Of a stretch of DNA of 11,068 nucleotides, positions 1 through 10,558 are shown piece by piece. Both the position numbers and the translations under genes were made by a program. Position 1 is the first letter of the stretch; the number at the start of each line of letters is the position of its first letter. Location: positions 1-11,068 of the forward strand of contig JANBPT010001302.1 in NCBI GenBank assembly GCA_027575765.1, read 5' to 3'. The notes beneath the pieces are model-generated. The model made no database searches. It saw only the letters and a list, made by a program, of their open reading frames with translations, and had not been told where the DNA came from. The DNA comes from Tieghemiomyces parasiticus (Eukaryota > Kickxellomycota > Dimargaritomycetes > Dimargaritales > Dimargaritaceae).

Positions 1-72
1 TACGCTTCTGTAGGACATCTTGGGAGGGATGAAGGTATAGGGGATATTTGACGAGGGAAGCACAGAAGCGTA
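1..72. repeat. 11-bp inverted repeat at the window's left edge
   Basis: Bases 1-11 (tacgcttctgt) are the exact reverse complement of 62-72 (acagaagcgta), with a 50-nt spacer. The match may extend left of the window, so the full arm length is unknown. It could be a hairpin in a transcript or the remains of a small inverted-repeat element. I see no tRNA A- or B-box in the spacer. The pairing is directly visible; any function is unknown. Confidence 0.5.
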
Positions 73-1450
73 GTTGGTTTTTACAAAAACCAGACAGTGC
101 CGGAGTGTAAGTGGCAGTCGGAAAAGGAGCCCAAAGATCGGGAGGAGGGCGTCATTCCCTAAACTATTGATCCGAGCAGTTGTGTTATCTCCACTCTCTT
201 TCTCTACCTAACCTCCCCATCCGACCTACACATTATCTATTTGCAGCGACGCCAAACCTCCCTGGTTTGTTGGAAGTTGTCACTTTTTCGACAGACGCCT
301 CTACATCTGTCCTTTTAGGGCTTAGCTTCCATTAGTATCTCCCCTCCACTGATACGGCAGCGCCACGGCAGTCTTCGCATTTCGCTTTGGCACCAGCTCC
401 GCCTCACCCTGCCACCCTTTGGACTTCCTCCTAACTCAAGCGGTAGCCGCCTTGAAGGACGCAGGACATTCTTCCAGTACAAAAGACCGTCCCAAGTCGC
501 TACGTAATCAATGATAGCTTATTGACTCACAGCCAGTTTCCTAGTCGCCCATTTATTCCGTTTCATTGATGAATATTTCCGATCTTTAGTCCTTAGTACA
601 TCTGGCTAGCTCACCTTTTTCTCCTCTAGAGTAGTTTTCCCTACAACACACCCTGAGACATTTTGACTGGGCGTGAACCAGGGTTGCCATCCGGCATCAT
701 CTCAACCCTATATGTTTGAGTAAATTGAAGTGCTACAGGCACCTCCATCTTAGTGGGTTAGAGAGCCGGATTCGGATTACCATGAGGCGGGGGGGGGCTG
801 TCGGTAACAGTATCAATGTTAAGCGTACTATACCCAATGCGGTGATGCCACCGTGTTCAACTTCACTATTTTCGGGTAGTCTACCCTTTATCGCTCGAGA
901 TATATCTCCCTAGCAGCCGACCTATGGTTCATTAAATTTACCTGCTGTGTTACATTGGCAGATTTTATATGATTAGTTGTTGGGTCCTATTGATGGAATA
1001 ACCTCGACAAAAAAAACAACTAAGAAGGTGACCCTAGCCTCTCTTTGCCCGTGCTTCCAATACTGTGGGTACAGCTCTGGGCATAGACGTGGAGTTTTGC
1101 AGTCATGTGAGACGTCAGGGTTCCTAATACTCCCGTAGGCGAGTGGCATTCCCAGTATTAATTTCGCTGTCACATTGTAGAGAGCCTTCACTGGAACTAC
1201 TGGCTAACGGCTGGAAGATGCCGTTGATGATGATATGATCGAAGGATCGCTTACTATACTACCTGGTACTGGTAGCTATCGGGTGTTATATTCCAAAGGC
1301 CGCTCAGTATTCGTTATAACCTTTTGGTGTTACTTCTCGTCCCACACTCCTCAGATCTTGCCCTCGTAACTTCATGGACTGCCTTTCTGGATGGGGTTGT
1401 GGGGACTCGTCTTAATACTCCCAGTTAAGAGACATAATTTTTTTTAGGGA
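73..1450. other. Intergenic region without recognisable gene
   Basis: No open frame here shows a known domain or the C/G-ending codon pattern of the real exons in this window. Short frames such as 716-913 (plus) and 973-1191 (minus) look random in composition. The stretch carries a run of nine G at 789-797 and a small stem-loop at about 1207-1224 (ACGGC/GCCGT). I found no tRNA B-box and no convincing box C/D snoRNA: an ATGATGA near 1227 has no matching downstream CTGA. Confidence 0.55.
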
Positions 1451-1456
1451 TTTATT
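1451..1456 (-). terminator. Candidate poly(A) signal of the aminopeptidase gene
   Basis: The minus strand reads AATAAA here (TTTATT on plus), about 126 nt past the aminopeptidase stop codon. It is the canonical eukaryotic hexamer at a plausible 3' UTR distance. No transcript evidence is available. Confidence 0.4.
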
Positions 1457-1581
1457 ATGAGCCCGGTTTCGCATAATTTTGGGGACAATTAGACACGTTT
1501 ATACGCACCACTGATACCGCCAAATTGTACGTCAACGGCTGGGTTTACAAGCCCCTCTTTCCTTCCTCCTCCTTCCTCCCT

Positions 1582-2754
1582 CTATTCCACCTGCGATAAT
1601 TCCACAGCGAACCCGATTGCGATCTTGGCGAACCCTAGCACCCGCTCGAAGCTGATCGTAGCCAGAGTGTCGTTTAAGCTATGGATATTTGTATTCGACT
1701 TCATCTTGCTACTTTCGAATGGCGTGGTGGCTGGGAACCCGGCCTTGGACCAGGACGCATGATCGGAACAGGCGTAGCCGCAAACACAATCGGTGGCGAT
1801 GTAGTCAGTGTACTCTTGAATGACGCGGCGGGTGAAGACGTTGAGGTCCGGATCCGTGTTATCGGTGATAAGGCCAATATCTTTGGTACCGTCCGTGAAA
1901 CCGGTCATGTCGAGCTGCATCATGGCCACCACGGGAGTCCGTTGCCATACGAACTGCTGGACCACGTCAGCCGACCCGACGAGGCCAATCTCCTCGCCGG
2001 CGTACCAGTGGAATTCCAGGGTCCGGTGCGGCCGGTACTGCGACTTGAGAATGGCCTGGTAGGCCGCCCATACCGAAGCCGTGCCGCTGCCATCATCGTC
2101 TGCCCCGGGGGCCTCCCCATTCATGGGGTCGACCAGGCTGATGGAGTCCTGGTGGGCGCCAATAACTATCGTCTCGTTGCTAAGGGTATTGTTGAAACTC
2201 GTGCCTTGAATGCGCGCCACCAGGCTGCGCTGAGGGATACTGGAGTGGGTGATCTGGCGCAACTGGATGTTGAGGTTGCCACGGTGCTTCATGGTAAACT
2301 GACGAACCTGCGTGTACAGCCAATTGGAAGAATTAACCCCATGAGGAGATTTGCAGTAGCGGTTGGGGAATGCGGTGAAGTTGACCAGGAAGTCATCGAT
2401 GGTGTCCACGGTCACTAGTTCGTTGATTTCTCTGACGATATCTTGTTGGTTGAGGGACTGAGGGTACCGCGCGACGGAGCCTTGGTCGTTAGCCAGGAGT
2501 CTCTGGGGCTTCTGCGGGATAGAAGTCCTGGCAACGGGTGAAGATTCGGTAACATCCATAAACTTGGTGCCCGTACGGACGAGGTCCAGCACCTCACCCT
2601 CGGTCATCCAGGAGCCGGCGTCGGTTGAGTGGGTCTGGATGAGGCGATGGGTGTTGGAGTGCGTCCGAGGCACGGGTAACGGTTGGGGGTGGGCTAACGT
2701 GCCGGCGGCCGCCAGCAGACCAGCAACGCAAAGCAAAGAAAGCATACGAGTCAT
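1582..2754 (-). CDS. Secreted leucine aminopeptidase, metallopeptidase family M28E
   Basis: Extracellular zinc aminopeptidase expected to release N-terminal amino acids, often leucine, from peptides. The 390-aa frame is uninterrupted and intronless. Residues 1-21 form a signal peptide (hydrophobic core, likely cleavage after TLA). Residues 22 to about 100 are a propeptide containing TGTKFMDVTE, typical of fungal LAP1. The mature part has FTAFPNRYCKSPHGV (127-140) and the complete Aeromonas-type active site: H201 in GAHQDS, D219/D220 in GADDDGSG, E254-E255 in YAGEEIG (general base plus ligand), D282 in QLDMTG, and H332 in CGYACSDHASW. C325 and C329 match the family disulfide. N-glycosylation sequons occur at N125, N141, N188, N193 and N361. 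The length equals that of fungal LAP1 proteins. I chose the first ATG because the signal peptide follows at once; a second ATG lies three codons in. The gene lies tail-to-head downstream of the oxidoreductase gene, on the same strand. The family call is firm; the exact substrate is inferred. Confidence 0.95.
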   Translation of the reverse strand: MTRMLSLLCVAGLLAAAGTLAHPQPLPVPRTHSNTHRLIQTHSTDAGSWMTEGEVLDLVRTGTKFMDVTESSPVARTSIPQKPQRLLANDQGSVARYPQSLNQQDIVREINELVTVDTIDDFLVNFTAFPNRYCKSPHGVNSSNWLYTQVRQFTMKHRGNLNIQLRQITHSSIPQRSLVARIQGTSFNNTLSNETIVIGAHQDSISLVDPMNGEAPGADDDGSGTASVWAAYQAILKSQYRPHRTLEFHWYAGEEIGLVGSADVVQQFVWQRTPVVAMMQLDMTGFTDGTKDIGLITDNTDPDLNVFTRRVIQEYTDYIATDCVCGYACSDHASWSKAGFPATTPFESSKMKSNTNIHSLNDTLATISFERVLGFAKIAIGFAVELSQVE

Positions 2755-2834
2755 TGGCCAGTGAATCCTTGGTAAATTAGTCGAGTGAGTGGGATACTAG
2801 TGGATCGGTAGCGCAAAAACTGGGCCACCCGCGA

Positions 2835-2842
2835 CTTATAAG
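2835..2842 (-). promoter_or_regulatory. TATA-like core promoter element of the aminopeptidase gene
   Basis: The 8-bp palindrome CTTATAAG lies about 80 nt upstream of the ATG at 2754 on the minus strand, implying a leader of about 50 nt. The leader to the ATG contains no upstream ATG. Similar TTATAA elements precede the other two genes. Inferred from motif and spacing. Confidence 0.45.
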
Positions 2843-3654
2843 CGGGCGGGCTTGGGAATTCACTCCCCCTGGCCTGCGTAGGTACCTCCTGATACCGTTG
2901 GTCACCAGGGTAGGGTCCGCTGGTCGAGTTCAAGGCCTTTTCCACCTCGTGGTTGCGGCAAAAATAGGGGCAAGTCAGGGGCGGCTCCTGGTCACTGCTC
3001 AATGGAGATCTCCGGCGGATTGTTTGCAGCCCTAACTCCATCAACTACACACCTCCGATTTATAGTGAGTACCAATGCACCAAGGACTGCAGGGCTCCAT
3101 CAGGAATGCGATCGCCTTACAGTTCTTTTTTTTTCGCTGCACCCGTGGACAGAGACTTTTCGATAGTCAGGCTGTCCCGTGCCCTATCCGGCATCCTATG
3201 CCGGTGAATGTACTTGCCCTCGTGAACCCCTTAGGAACAGTGGCCCCTGCCCATAGAGTATAGTGATCCTAATCCACCGGACTATGACTCCCATCGCGAT
3301 CTTCCGCCGTTCAGGCATCAAGTGCGATTGGAGCTAGGACACAGGGGTGTAAGAAGGGTGCCTCCTGCCATTCCGGCCGCTGGCACCTGACCCCTCACCG
3401 TCAACGCCTGATCTTGTGTCTACTTAAAAATACCCGAGGTTATCTTCGATTTTTCTCTGTATACTATACGGAACAGCAACTTGTAGTTGTAAATTTACAC
3501 TAATGACCAAGTAGGGCAAGGTGAGCTAAGGGAGCGGGCATACTAGGTCTGGGACCTGGTCGGTGGTGCACTGGTGGCTTAACTAAGTCGAGTCCGGGCG
3601 GAGTGGGACTTCCAATACGTGGTGAAGCCGGCGCCGGTGAGTATGGCGGGCCGA
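2843..3654. other. Intergenic region between aminopeptidase and oxidoreductase genes
   Basis: I see no gene here. The stretch should contain the upstream promoter of the aminopeptidase gene and the 3' flank of the oxidoreductase gene. Frames at 2751-3044 (minus) and 3075-3263 (plus) match no known protein. Visible oddities are a run of nine T at 3126-3134 and the 12-bp AT-rich palindrome TGTAAATTTACA at 3488-3499. No AATAAA is seen on the minus strand between 3400 and 3695. Confidence 0.5.
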
Positions 3655-3676
3655 CAGGGGCCCAGTGTAGCCCCTG
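3655..3676 (-). terminator. Stem-loop just downstream of the oxidoreductase stop codon
   Basis: CAGGGGC (3655-3661) pairs perfectly with GCCCCTG (3670-3676) across an 8-nt loop, about 19 nt past the stop codon on the minus strand. It would form a GC-rich hairpin in the 3' UTR. No AATAAA is seen nearby, so the 3' end may depend on other signals. A role in stability or 3'-end formation is speculative. Confidence 0.3.
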
Positions 3677-3694
3677 ACGGGCCCGGGCAATTGC

Positions 3695-5989
3695 CTAGAT
3701 CTTGGACTTGATGAACGGCTCCGAGCCTACTTCGAACCGCATGCCCTTTGAGCGGTAGCGCTTAAGCAGGGCCTCGCCCATAGCGGCGGCTGGGGTGAGA
3801 ACGCCTCCCGGCACATTGGTCTGGTCGCGCTGTAGGGCCAGGCACAGGGCGGCCTCGGAAACGTAGCGGATGGTCTCACCGTATCCCGGGTCGCTAGTAC
3901 CTTCCACCTCGGCATAGGCTCGCACCGCCTGGGCCGAGGCCTTAGTGCTGTCGGCGTTCGGCACGGAGCTGGGATCGGCGGCCTCACCGATCAGATGGTG
4001 GGTGAAGTAGCCGCGCTTAATCTCCTCCGGATTGGGACCTTCGCCGGGTGCAGGCAGGAATTTCAGCATCAGCCAGCGCGTCGGCGAAAAGGCAATCATC
4101 GCGTAGAAGAGGGTCAGGCCGGCTGTAGACAGAAAGGCTTTCCAGGCGCTAGGGAACGACAAAGTTTCTCTGAGGACGATAGCGCGAAGGGGAGAGGGAA
4201 GTCCAAAGCAAGGCCACAAATATGTGGCATCAGATCCCATACAACAGATTAGTACCCTGATGGCCTGGATTATTACACCGACCGTTGGCTACAGGCCTGG
4301 ATCAGGACGAATAGGCCAGGATACTTACTCGTAGTGGAATTTGGGGCCATAGCCAAGCGCCTTGTTGCTCTCGCGCACGACACCGGTGTTGGTAGGGGCC
4401 ATGAAGAAGAACCCCTGCCACTTGCCAAAGTCCTCGTCGTAACGGATGGGCAGTCCACTCGTGCCTCTACCGGCATCTGCGTTCGAAACGTCTGGCTTAG
4501 GGCGTGTAGTGGAGCTGGAATCCTTGGCTGGTAGACGGAGATGCGATGGAGGCCCCACGCGGATATTTGATCGGACGAGTATATAGGTCGGTTAGTCAAC
4601 AGAGTGAGAAATTCTAGCAGCCTCCCTTGCTAACGGGTACGCCGGCCCTTTAAAGTCGGGTCCAGAATTATTCTTTGAAGGGCAATGCCACTTGTATTAA
4701 TGCTGAAACGGCTTCCCTCCGCCACATCATTTCGGACTTACCCTCCTCAGCACGCTGGGCCTTCTGAAACTTGGCTCCGTTGGCGATGGTCTCGACCGCG
4801 GTGGCGATGGTACCACCACTGAAGGCACCCTTGAGACGGACCATCGATCCCTTGACCAGCTGGGCGTCCCGGCCGTAGCGTTGTTTGAGATAGTCGACTA
4901 CCATGTACACGCCCAGGTCTGACGGGATGGAGTCGAAGCCGCAGCACGACACGATAAGAGCACCGTTACGGACGGCCTGTGCGTGGTACTTGCGCGCCAT
5001 AGCCTTGACCCACGTGATCTCGCCCGTGATATCAACGTAGTCGGTACTGTAGGTCGCACAGGCCCTGATGAGGGGCTCGCCGTATTGGATATAGGGCCCC
5101 ACAGTACTGATTACCACACGGGTCTGGCGGACCATGGCTGCGAGGCGTTCGTCGTCGGCACTGTCGGCTGTGATGATAGTCAACTAGGAGTGGGTAGACG
5201 GGAAAATGGTGAGCGAAACGACGGTTAAAAGCCCTATAAAGTCCATCAAAATCCCCGCCAAATAATGAGAACCGAGTGCAGAAATTGGCCAAAGAGGGCC
5301 TACAGCCACTGAACGGCTTGGAATACCCCGCTCTCTTACTTACCTTGCCGGCCTGGGGGTGGTTCGCGGCGAGTTCCTGACGCACACCCTCGAGCTTGCC
5401 CTGGTTACGGCCAGCGAGGGCAAGGCGGAGATCCTGCGAGAAAAGAGGGCGGCAATTTTTGTTCGTGACGGTGTTGCAAGGGCGTATTATGAGGGCCGGT
5501 GTCAGTGTGGCGTTGGTAGTCACGAAAAGAGGTTGGACTAAGCTTTCGTCGAAGTAATCGGCTCGACTACCTGAATACAACACATCTGCAACAGTTGCCC
5601 CCCCCCTGAAATTGATACACGTTTACCGCTGAACTCACCTTGGGACCCTCACTCAGCAAATACTCGGCAACGTACTGGCCGGTGAAGCCCGTGGCCCCCC
5701 AGACTACGTTGTTCATTTTTGTAGACAGCCACATCACGAGGCTCACAAGGAAATGTGGTTAGCGGCTAGGTTAAGGGTGGCCTGCTCCGCCGTCCACTAG
5801 AAGAAGTCGGCGTGCAGAGAGTCGGTGAGGGAGAGGCTGTGGATGCGACCCCATCCCCGTTGTCAGCCGACGTTCATTCATGACGGTGGCATGACTGTCC
5901 GGGCCTCCCACCCAGGCAAACTGGGGTGCCTACTTACCAACAATGTCGTAAGGGCGCTCGGCACGGGGGGGAGTGGCGGCATCAGTCAT
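3695..5989 (-). CDS. Saccharopine dehydrogenase-like oxidoreductase (SCCPDH family), six exons
   Basis: Predicted NAD(P)-dependent oxidoreductase related to human SCCPDH and to trans-acting enoyl reductases; the substrate is unknown. Exons (minus): 5989-5938, 5703-5639, 5433-5344, 5183-4742, 4527-4329, 4169-3695, joining in frame to 440 aa. Donors are GTAAGT, or GTGAGT for intron 2; introns are 234, 205, 160, 214 and 159 nt. Branch-like CTAAC, CTGAC, CTCAC or ACTAAT is visible in all five introns. Residues 17-26 (VVWGATGFTG) form the Rossmann loop, followed by LALAGRN (43-49), VISTVGPY (93-100), YVDITGE (118-124), CCGFDSIPSDL (149-159), SGGTIATA (191-198), FFFMAPTNTGVVRESN (256-271) and GGVLTPAAAMGEAL near the C-terminus. 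A hydrophobic stretch (about 294-318) fits the family's membrane or lipid-droplet segment. The protein ends SKI, a possible peroxisomal PTS1. The ATG at 5989 has A at -3. Exon 5's acceptor is the least certain part. It is not lysine-pathway Lys9. Confidence 0.88.
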
Positions 5990-6043
5990 GGTGAAACGGG
6001 ACTTTCTGTTAAGAAGCGTGGTTTGCCCGGGAGGGACGGGGCG

Positions 6044-6051
6044 GTTATAAG
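6044..6051 (-). promoter_or_regulatory. TATA-like element of the oxidoreductase gene
   Basis: The minus strand reads CTTATAAC here, about 55-60 nt upstream of the ATG at 5989, implying a short leader of about 30 nt without an upstream ATG. It differs from the aminopeptidase element only in the last base. Inferred from motif and spacing. Confidence 0.4.
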
Positions 6052-7332
6052 TGTTTAGAAGGCGATGGAGACGAGAGGAACCGGCGGTTAGGCATCGACA
6101 GGCTGCCACAGACAAAGGTGGATAAGTAGTCGATAAAGGAATGACCGAGATTGGATACCCAACAGAGGTCAGGGCGTTGGGTCGGGTTGGAAAGGAATGC
6201 GGGCTGGGGCTGGGCGCTCAACTTGGGATAAGGTGATTGTTAGGGATATGACCTTGCAGGCAACGTACAGAAGGGAGCTATATAACTGGCAGTGCTGGCT
6301 ACGGAAGACGGAAAGAGAACAAAGTTCAACTAAGCCAAGGATACTGACGGTCAAGGACCTTAGGGACGGGCGATTGAGACTGCTGGTATAAGTACGAGCA
6401 CAGGTGCACAAAGCCAGCCCAGACCAACGGAGGCGTCACAGTCGCCCTCGGGCTGTAAGCGCCCTGCTGCCTCCTCCCAATCGTCGTCACCCAGGCAGCC
6501 ATCGGTGGTTCGGTGACATATGCCAGTCACTCACTGATTACGCCCGAGAACCTCTCCTTCCCGCGCTTTCCCACCACCGAGGACATGCGGGTGTGGGGAG
6601 GGAGCTGGGCCCCTTACCCACGGCGACCGCCGATGAGGCACACGTACCCCGGCCAATCCGGCGCTTCCTCAGCACACCTACAGCCGGGCCGATGCTGTGC
6701 ACCGCGAGGCGGGAACGGACATCTGCTTATCAATGGCCCTCTTTGCCGCAAGACCAAGTCTACGTTACACCCCGCAGGTTTGAGCGACGGTATTGTAGGA
6801 CACATGCGCCTCAGCTGTTTTAATTAGGAAGCGGGCCCGCGGTCTAGGGGGACCTTGTTGCCCGCACACCCTATCGGGGGACTGTCGCTACCCAGGCTAA
6901 GGCCCTTGGTATCAGACGCACGCATTGGGTCACCAGACAGGCAGCCTGTAGTTATGAGGGCCTTGGGTGCCCACCGCGTCCCACCTGCTACTGGCAGCCC
7001 ATCGAGTACTAGCGCTTGCCTTACCAGGGGACCATACCGGAGTGCAACGTTCAATGACAATAGATCCGCTGGCGGAGATGTATACTTGGGCGCGGGAAAG
7101 TGGGTGGCTGCTGTTGCTGCAGAGGTTGGACGACGGTCCACCAGCCAGGTTGGAGTTACAACCCTCGAGGGCGTCCGGCGCAGTACCCTACTGGTTTTAC
7201 GGTTTACCCTGACTGCCGCCCCGCCTATCGCGTGGGAGCTGAGGTGGCTGGGCCAACATCATAATCCCCCCCCCCTTCGTCATTAGCGGGAGGGGGTGAC
7301 TTGCGGCAAGCCGGCAGACAGCGGTGTAGCCT
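6052..7332. other. Divergent intergenic region with an unassigned GC-rich middle
   Basis: This lies between the divergently transcribed oxidoreductase and spermidine synthase genes. No frame matches a recognised protein. From about 6404 to 7290 the DNA is as GC-rich as the exons, and several overlapping frames stay open on both strands (plus: 6404-6823, 6513-6827, 6855-7286, 6967-7212; minus: 6824-7141). Short parts read with C/G-ending codons, for example around 6495-6600 (contains LITPENLSFPRFPTTED) and around 6680-6760, but they lie in different frames, and no intron of the usual size joins them. A TATAAG on plus at about 6387-6392 precedes the stretch. I cannot decide between an unrecognised small gene, a decayed gene, and GC-rich non-coding DNA. 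Bases 7266-7275 are a run of ten C. Confidence 0.35.
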
Positions 7333-7339
7333 TTATAAG
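7333..7339 (+). promoter_or_regulatory. TATA-like element of the spermidine synthase gene
   Basis: TTATAAG lies about 175 nt upstream of the ATG at 7511. If used, it gives a leader of about 145 nt that is pyrimidine-rich and has no upstream ATG, so no polyamine-sensing upstream reading frame is present in this part. Inferred from motif and position. Confidence 0.35.
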
Positions 7340-7510
7340 AACCCGCCAAAGTTGCTGCGACCGTCTTAGCCAGTGTCTTCAGCCTTGCAACCCCCTGCCT
7401 ACTTTTAATAGCCAGCCCTAGACTTTCCTTCATTACCTGCCTTATTGCTCAGCTCTCCAGGTCATTCGTAACTCCCTGATCACCACCTGCCCCCATCGAC
7501 TCTATCAGCC

Positions 7511-9453
<1,943 letters not shown>

Positions 9454-9655
9454 GTGATGGTCAATGCTCCAAACAAGACACGTTCCCGAATCCAAAACAC
9501 CACGGGCCTAAGTATTTCAACTCTTCGCCCAGCGTAACCCGAAAACTATACACCAGTCCCGTTATTCCGGGTTCCCCCTATCACATCGCAGCGACCAGCT
9601 CTCATCTGAACGGTAACTCTGTCCCAATCAAGGTCCAGCGACACTGTTACTATTA
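9454..9655 (+). other. 3' flank / 3' UTR of the spermidine synthase gene
   Basis: No open frame of interest follows the TAA at 9451-9453. The stretch is unremarkable in composition up to about 9650, where it turns AT-rich. It probably includes the 3' UTR. No AATAAA is seen before the candidate at 9737. Confidence 0.4.
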
Positions 9656-9684
9656 GTAGTAAGTAGGCTGACAATTTTTACTAC
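9656..9684. repeat. Small hairpin at the edge of the AT-rich segment
   Basis: GTAGTAA (9656-9662) pairs with TTACTAC (9678-9684) across a 15-nt loop. It overlaps the proposed left terminal repeat of the degenerate transposon and may be part of its end structure, or chance in AT-rich DNA. Confidence 0.25.
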
Positions 9685-9736
9685 CCACATAAATATATCA
9701 GTCATGAATTGAGGATAAAAAACTAAATATAATAGA

Positions 9737-9742
9737 AATAAA
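9737..9742 (+). terminator. AATAAA, candidate poly(A) signal for the spermidine synthase gene
   Basis: Canonical hexamer 284 nt past the spermidine synthase stop codon. It lies in AT-rich DNA inside the proposed transposon, so it may be coincidental or may have been supplied by the insertion. Confidence 0.25.
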
Positions 9743-9881
9743 TTGGCTAGATATGTATATATATGGAATATTAGCGCCTATAGAATAAACAGAAGACGTA
9801 GAACGAGAGTTGTGCATACATTAGCTGGTCCAGAGTCACCGTGGCAAGCATGGCTTGTGGTCTCAAGAGTTAGTATGGTTG

Positions 9882-10229
9882 ATGAAACTTAGGGATTACA
9901 GCGAAGAATTTATGCACATCCCTACTTCGCAGCCTACCTTCCTACCTCTTCATCATGCCGACATCCAAAGCTTCATCCCCCCACCCCCACTTAAATCTAT
10001 GAACCGTGATGTATGGGCCCTAGCCTACCAAATTTATTATGAAGGCTGCAGCGCAGATTATATTATACCTAAACTGACCATCAAGCTGAGCTTGGCCGTC
10101 TCTTGTTACACCACTGGTATTAAGTGGCTAGCTCACTTTCGTACAAGCCACTCTACCTTTGAAGATGAGTCTCGGCCTGATCGCCCATCGTATGGCATTG
10201 GCCGACTTAACGTGGGGTGTCATAGATAA
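9882..10229 (+). pseudogene. Truncated mariner-like transposase, N-terminal DNA-binding part
   Basis: The 115-aa frame begins at the first in-frame ATG; the frame itself is open from 9855. After an unrecognised proline-rich start, residues 41-103 read like a mariner-type helix-turn-helix: MNRDVWALAYQIYYEGCSA, then KWLAHFRTSHSTFEDE, then the linker RPDRPS, corresponding to the family's RW(F)xxFRSGxxSLEDxPRSGRPS pattern. A stop follows about 12 residues after the linker, so the catalytic DDD/E domain of a roughly 340-aa transposase is missing. Codon use is AT-leaning and unlike the neighbouring genes. I take it as a decayed copy rather than a working gene. The family resemblance is from memory of the motif, not from a search. 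Confidence 0.5.
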
Positions 10230-10347
10230 AGCTTAGAGTAATTAAAGGCGAAGTAGACAAACCAATGCTAGAACAAATGAAGTAAAAAAAAACGAAAACT
10301 CATTTCAAGTTGGGGTTTAAATGTTGGGTGACAAGCCCTTTGTCGGC

Positions 10348-10558
10348 ATCCGAAAGCTGACGTCTGCAGAATCTGGCAATCCACAGTGATGCCGTGCAGA
10401 TAGGACCACAACTCCCTAGTACCAGTCATCTACCGAACTGAATGACTCACGACACCATCCGCGACTCACTGCCAAGGCCCAATTTCGATTACATTCTCCG
10501 GCTATACAAGCAAACAAACCCTAATAATGTCATTTTCCTTACCCCTACATTTATCTAG
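10348..10558. other. Non-coding stretch between the two transposase-like fragments
   Basis: No convincing open frame. It may be decayed transposon DNA linking the two HTH-like fragments, or flanking sequence. Confidence 0.3.

Larger units (their letters stand above)
9666..10347 (+). mobile_element. Degenerate Tc1/mariner-like element, tentative boundaries
   Basis: The left edge 9666-9690 and the reverse complement of 10321-10347 share GACAA followed by ACCCA(A)CAT at nearly the same spacing, as expected of decayed terminal inverted repeats of about 25-27 nt. The right copy also contains the small palindrome GACAAGCCCTTTGTC. The roughly 680-bp interval is AT-rich, unlike its flanks, and encloses a transposase-like N-terminal frame. 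No clear TA target-site duplication remains. A full mariner element is about 1.3 kb, so this copy would be internally deleted. If the second HTH fragment at 10559 belongs to the same element, these boundaries are wrong. Confidence 0.35.

Noticed and set aside
1220..1300. A possible box C/D snoRNA around ATGATGA.
   Set aside because: No CTGA D box or terminal stem at a suitable distance.
1681..2418. A 245-aa open frame on the plus strand opposite the aminopeptidase gene.
   Set aside because: It is the antisense shadow of a GC3-rich coding sequence. The minus-strand frame has a complete signal peptide and all M28E active-site residues.
2751..3044. A 97-aa minus-strand frame upstream of the aminopeptidase start.
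   Set aside because: It overlaps the aminopeptidase start in another frame, spans the TATA element, and resembles no known protein.
5032..5583. A 183-aa minus-strand frame across exon 3 of the oxidoreductase.
   Set aside because: Only the exon 3 part (5433-5344) is family-like. The rest reads through introns 2 and 3 and is out of frame with exon 4.
5639..5716. Starting the oxidoreductase at the ATG at 5716 (reading MNNVVWGATG).
   Set aside because: This ATG lies within intron 1. Splicing 5938 to 5703 (GTAAGT...GTAG) gives MTDAATPPRAERPYDIVVWG, a better family-like start with a good Kozak context and a TATA element at the right distance.
3695..5989. Calling the oxidoreductase saccharopine reductase (LYS9) of lysine biosynthesis.
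   Set aside because: The motifs and C-terminal region fit the SCCPDH / enoyl reductase-like family, not Lys9. No evidence of a role in the lysine pathway.
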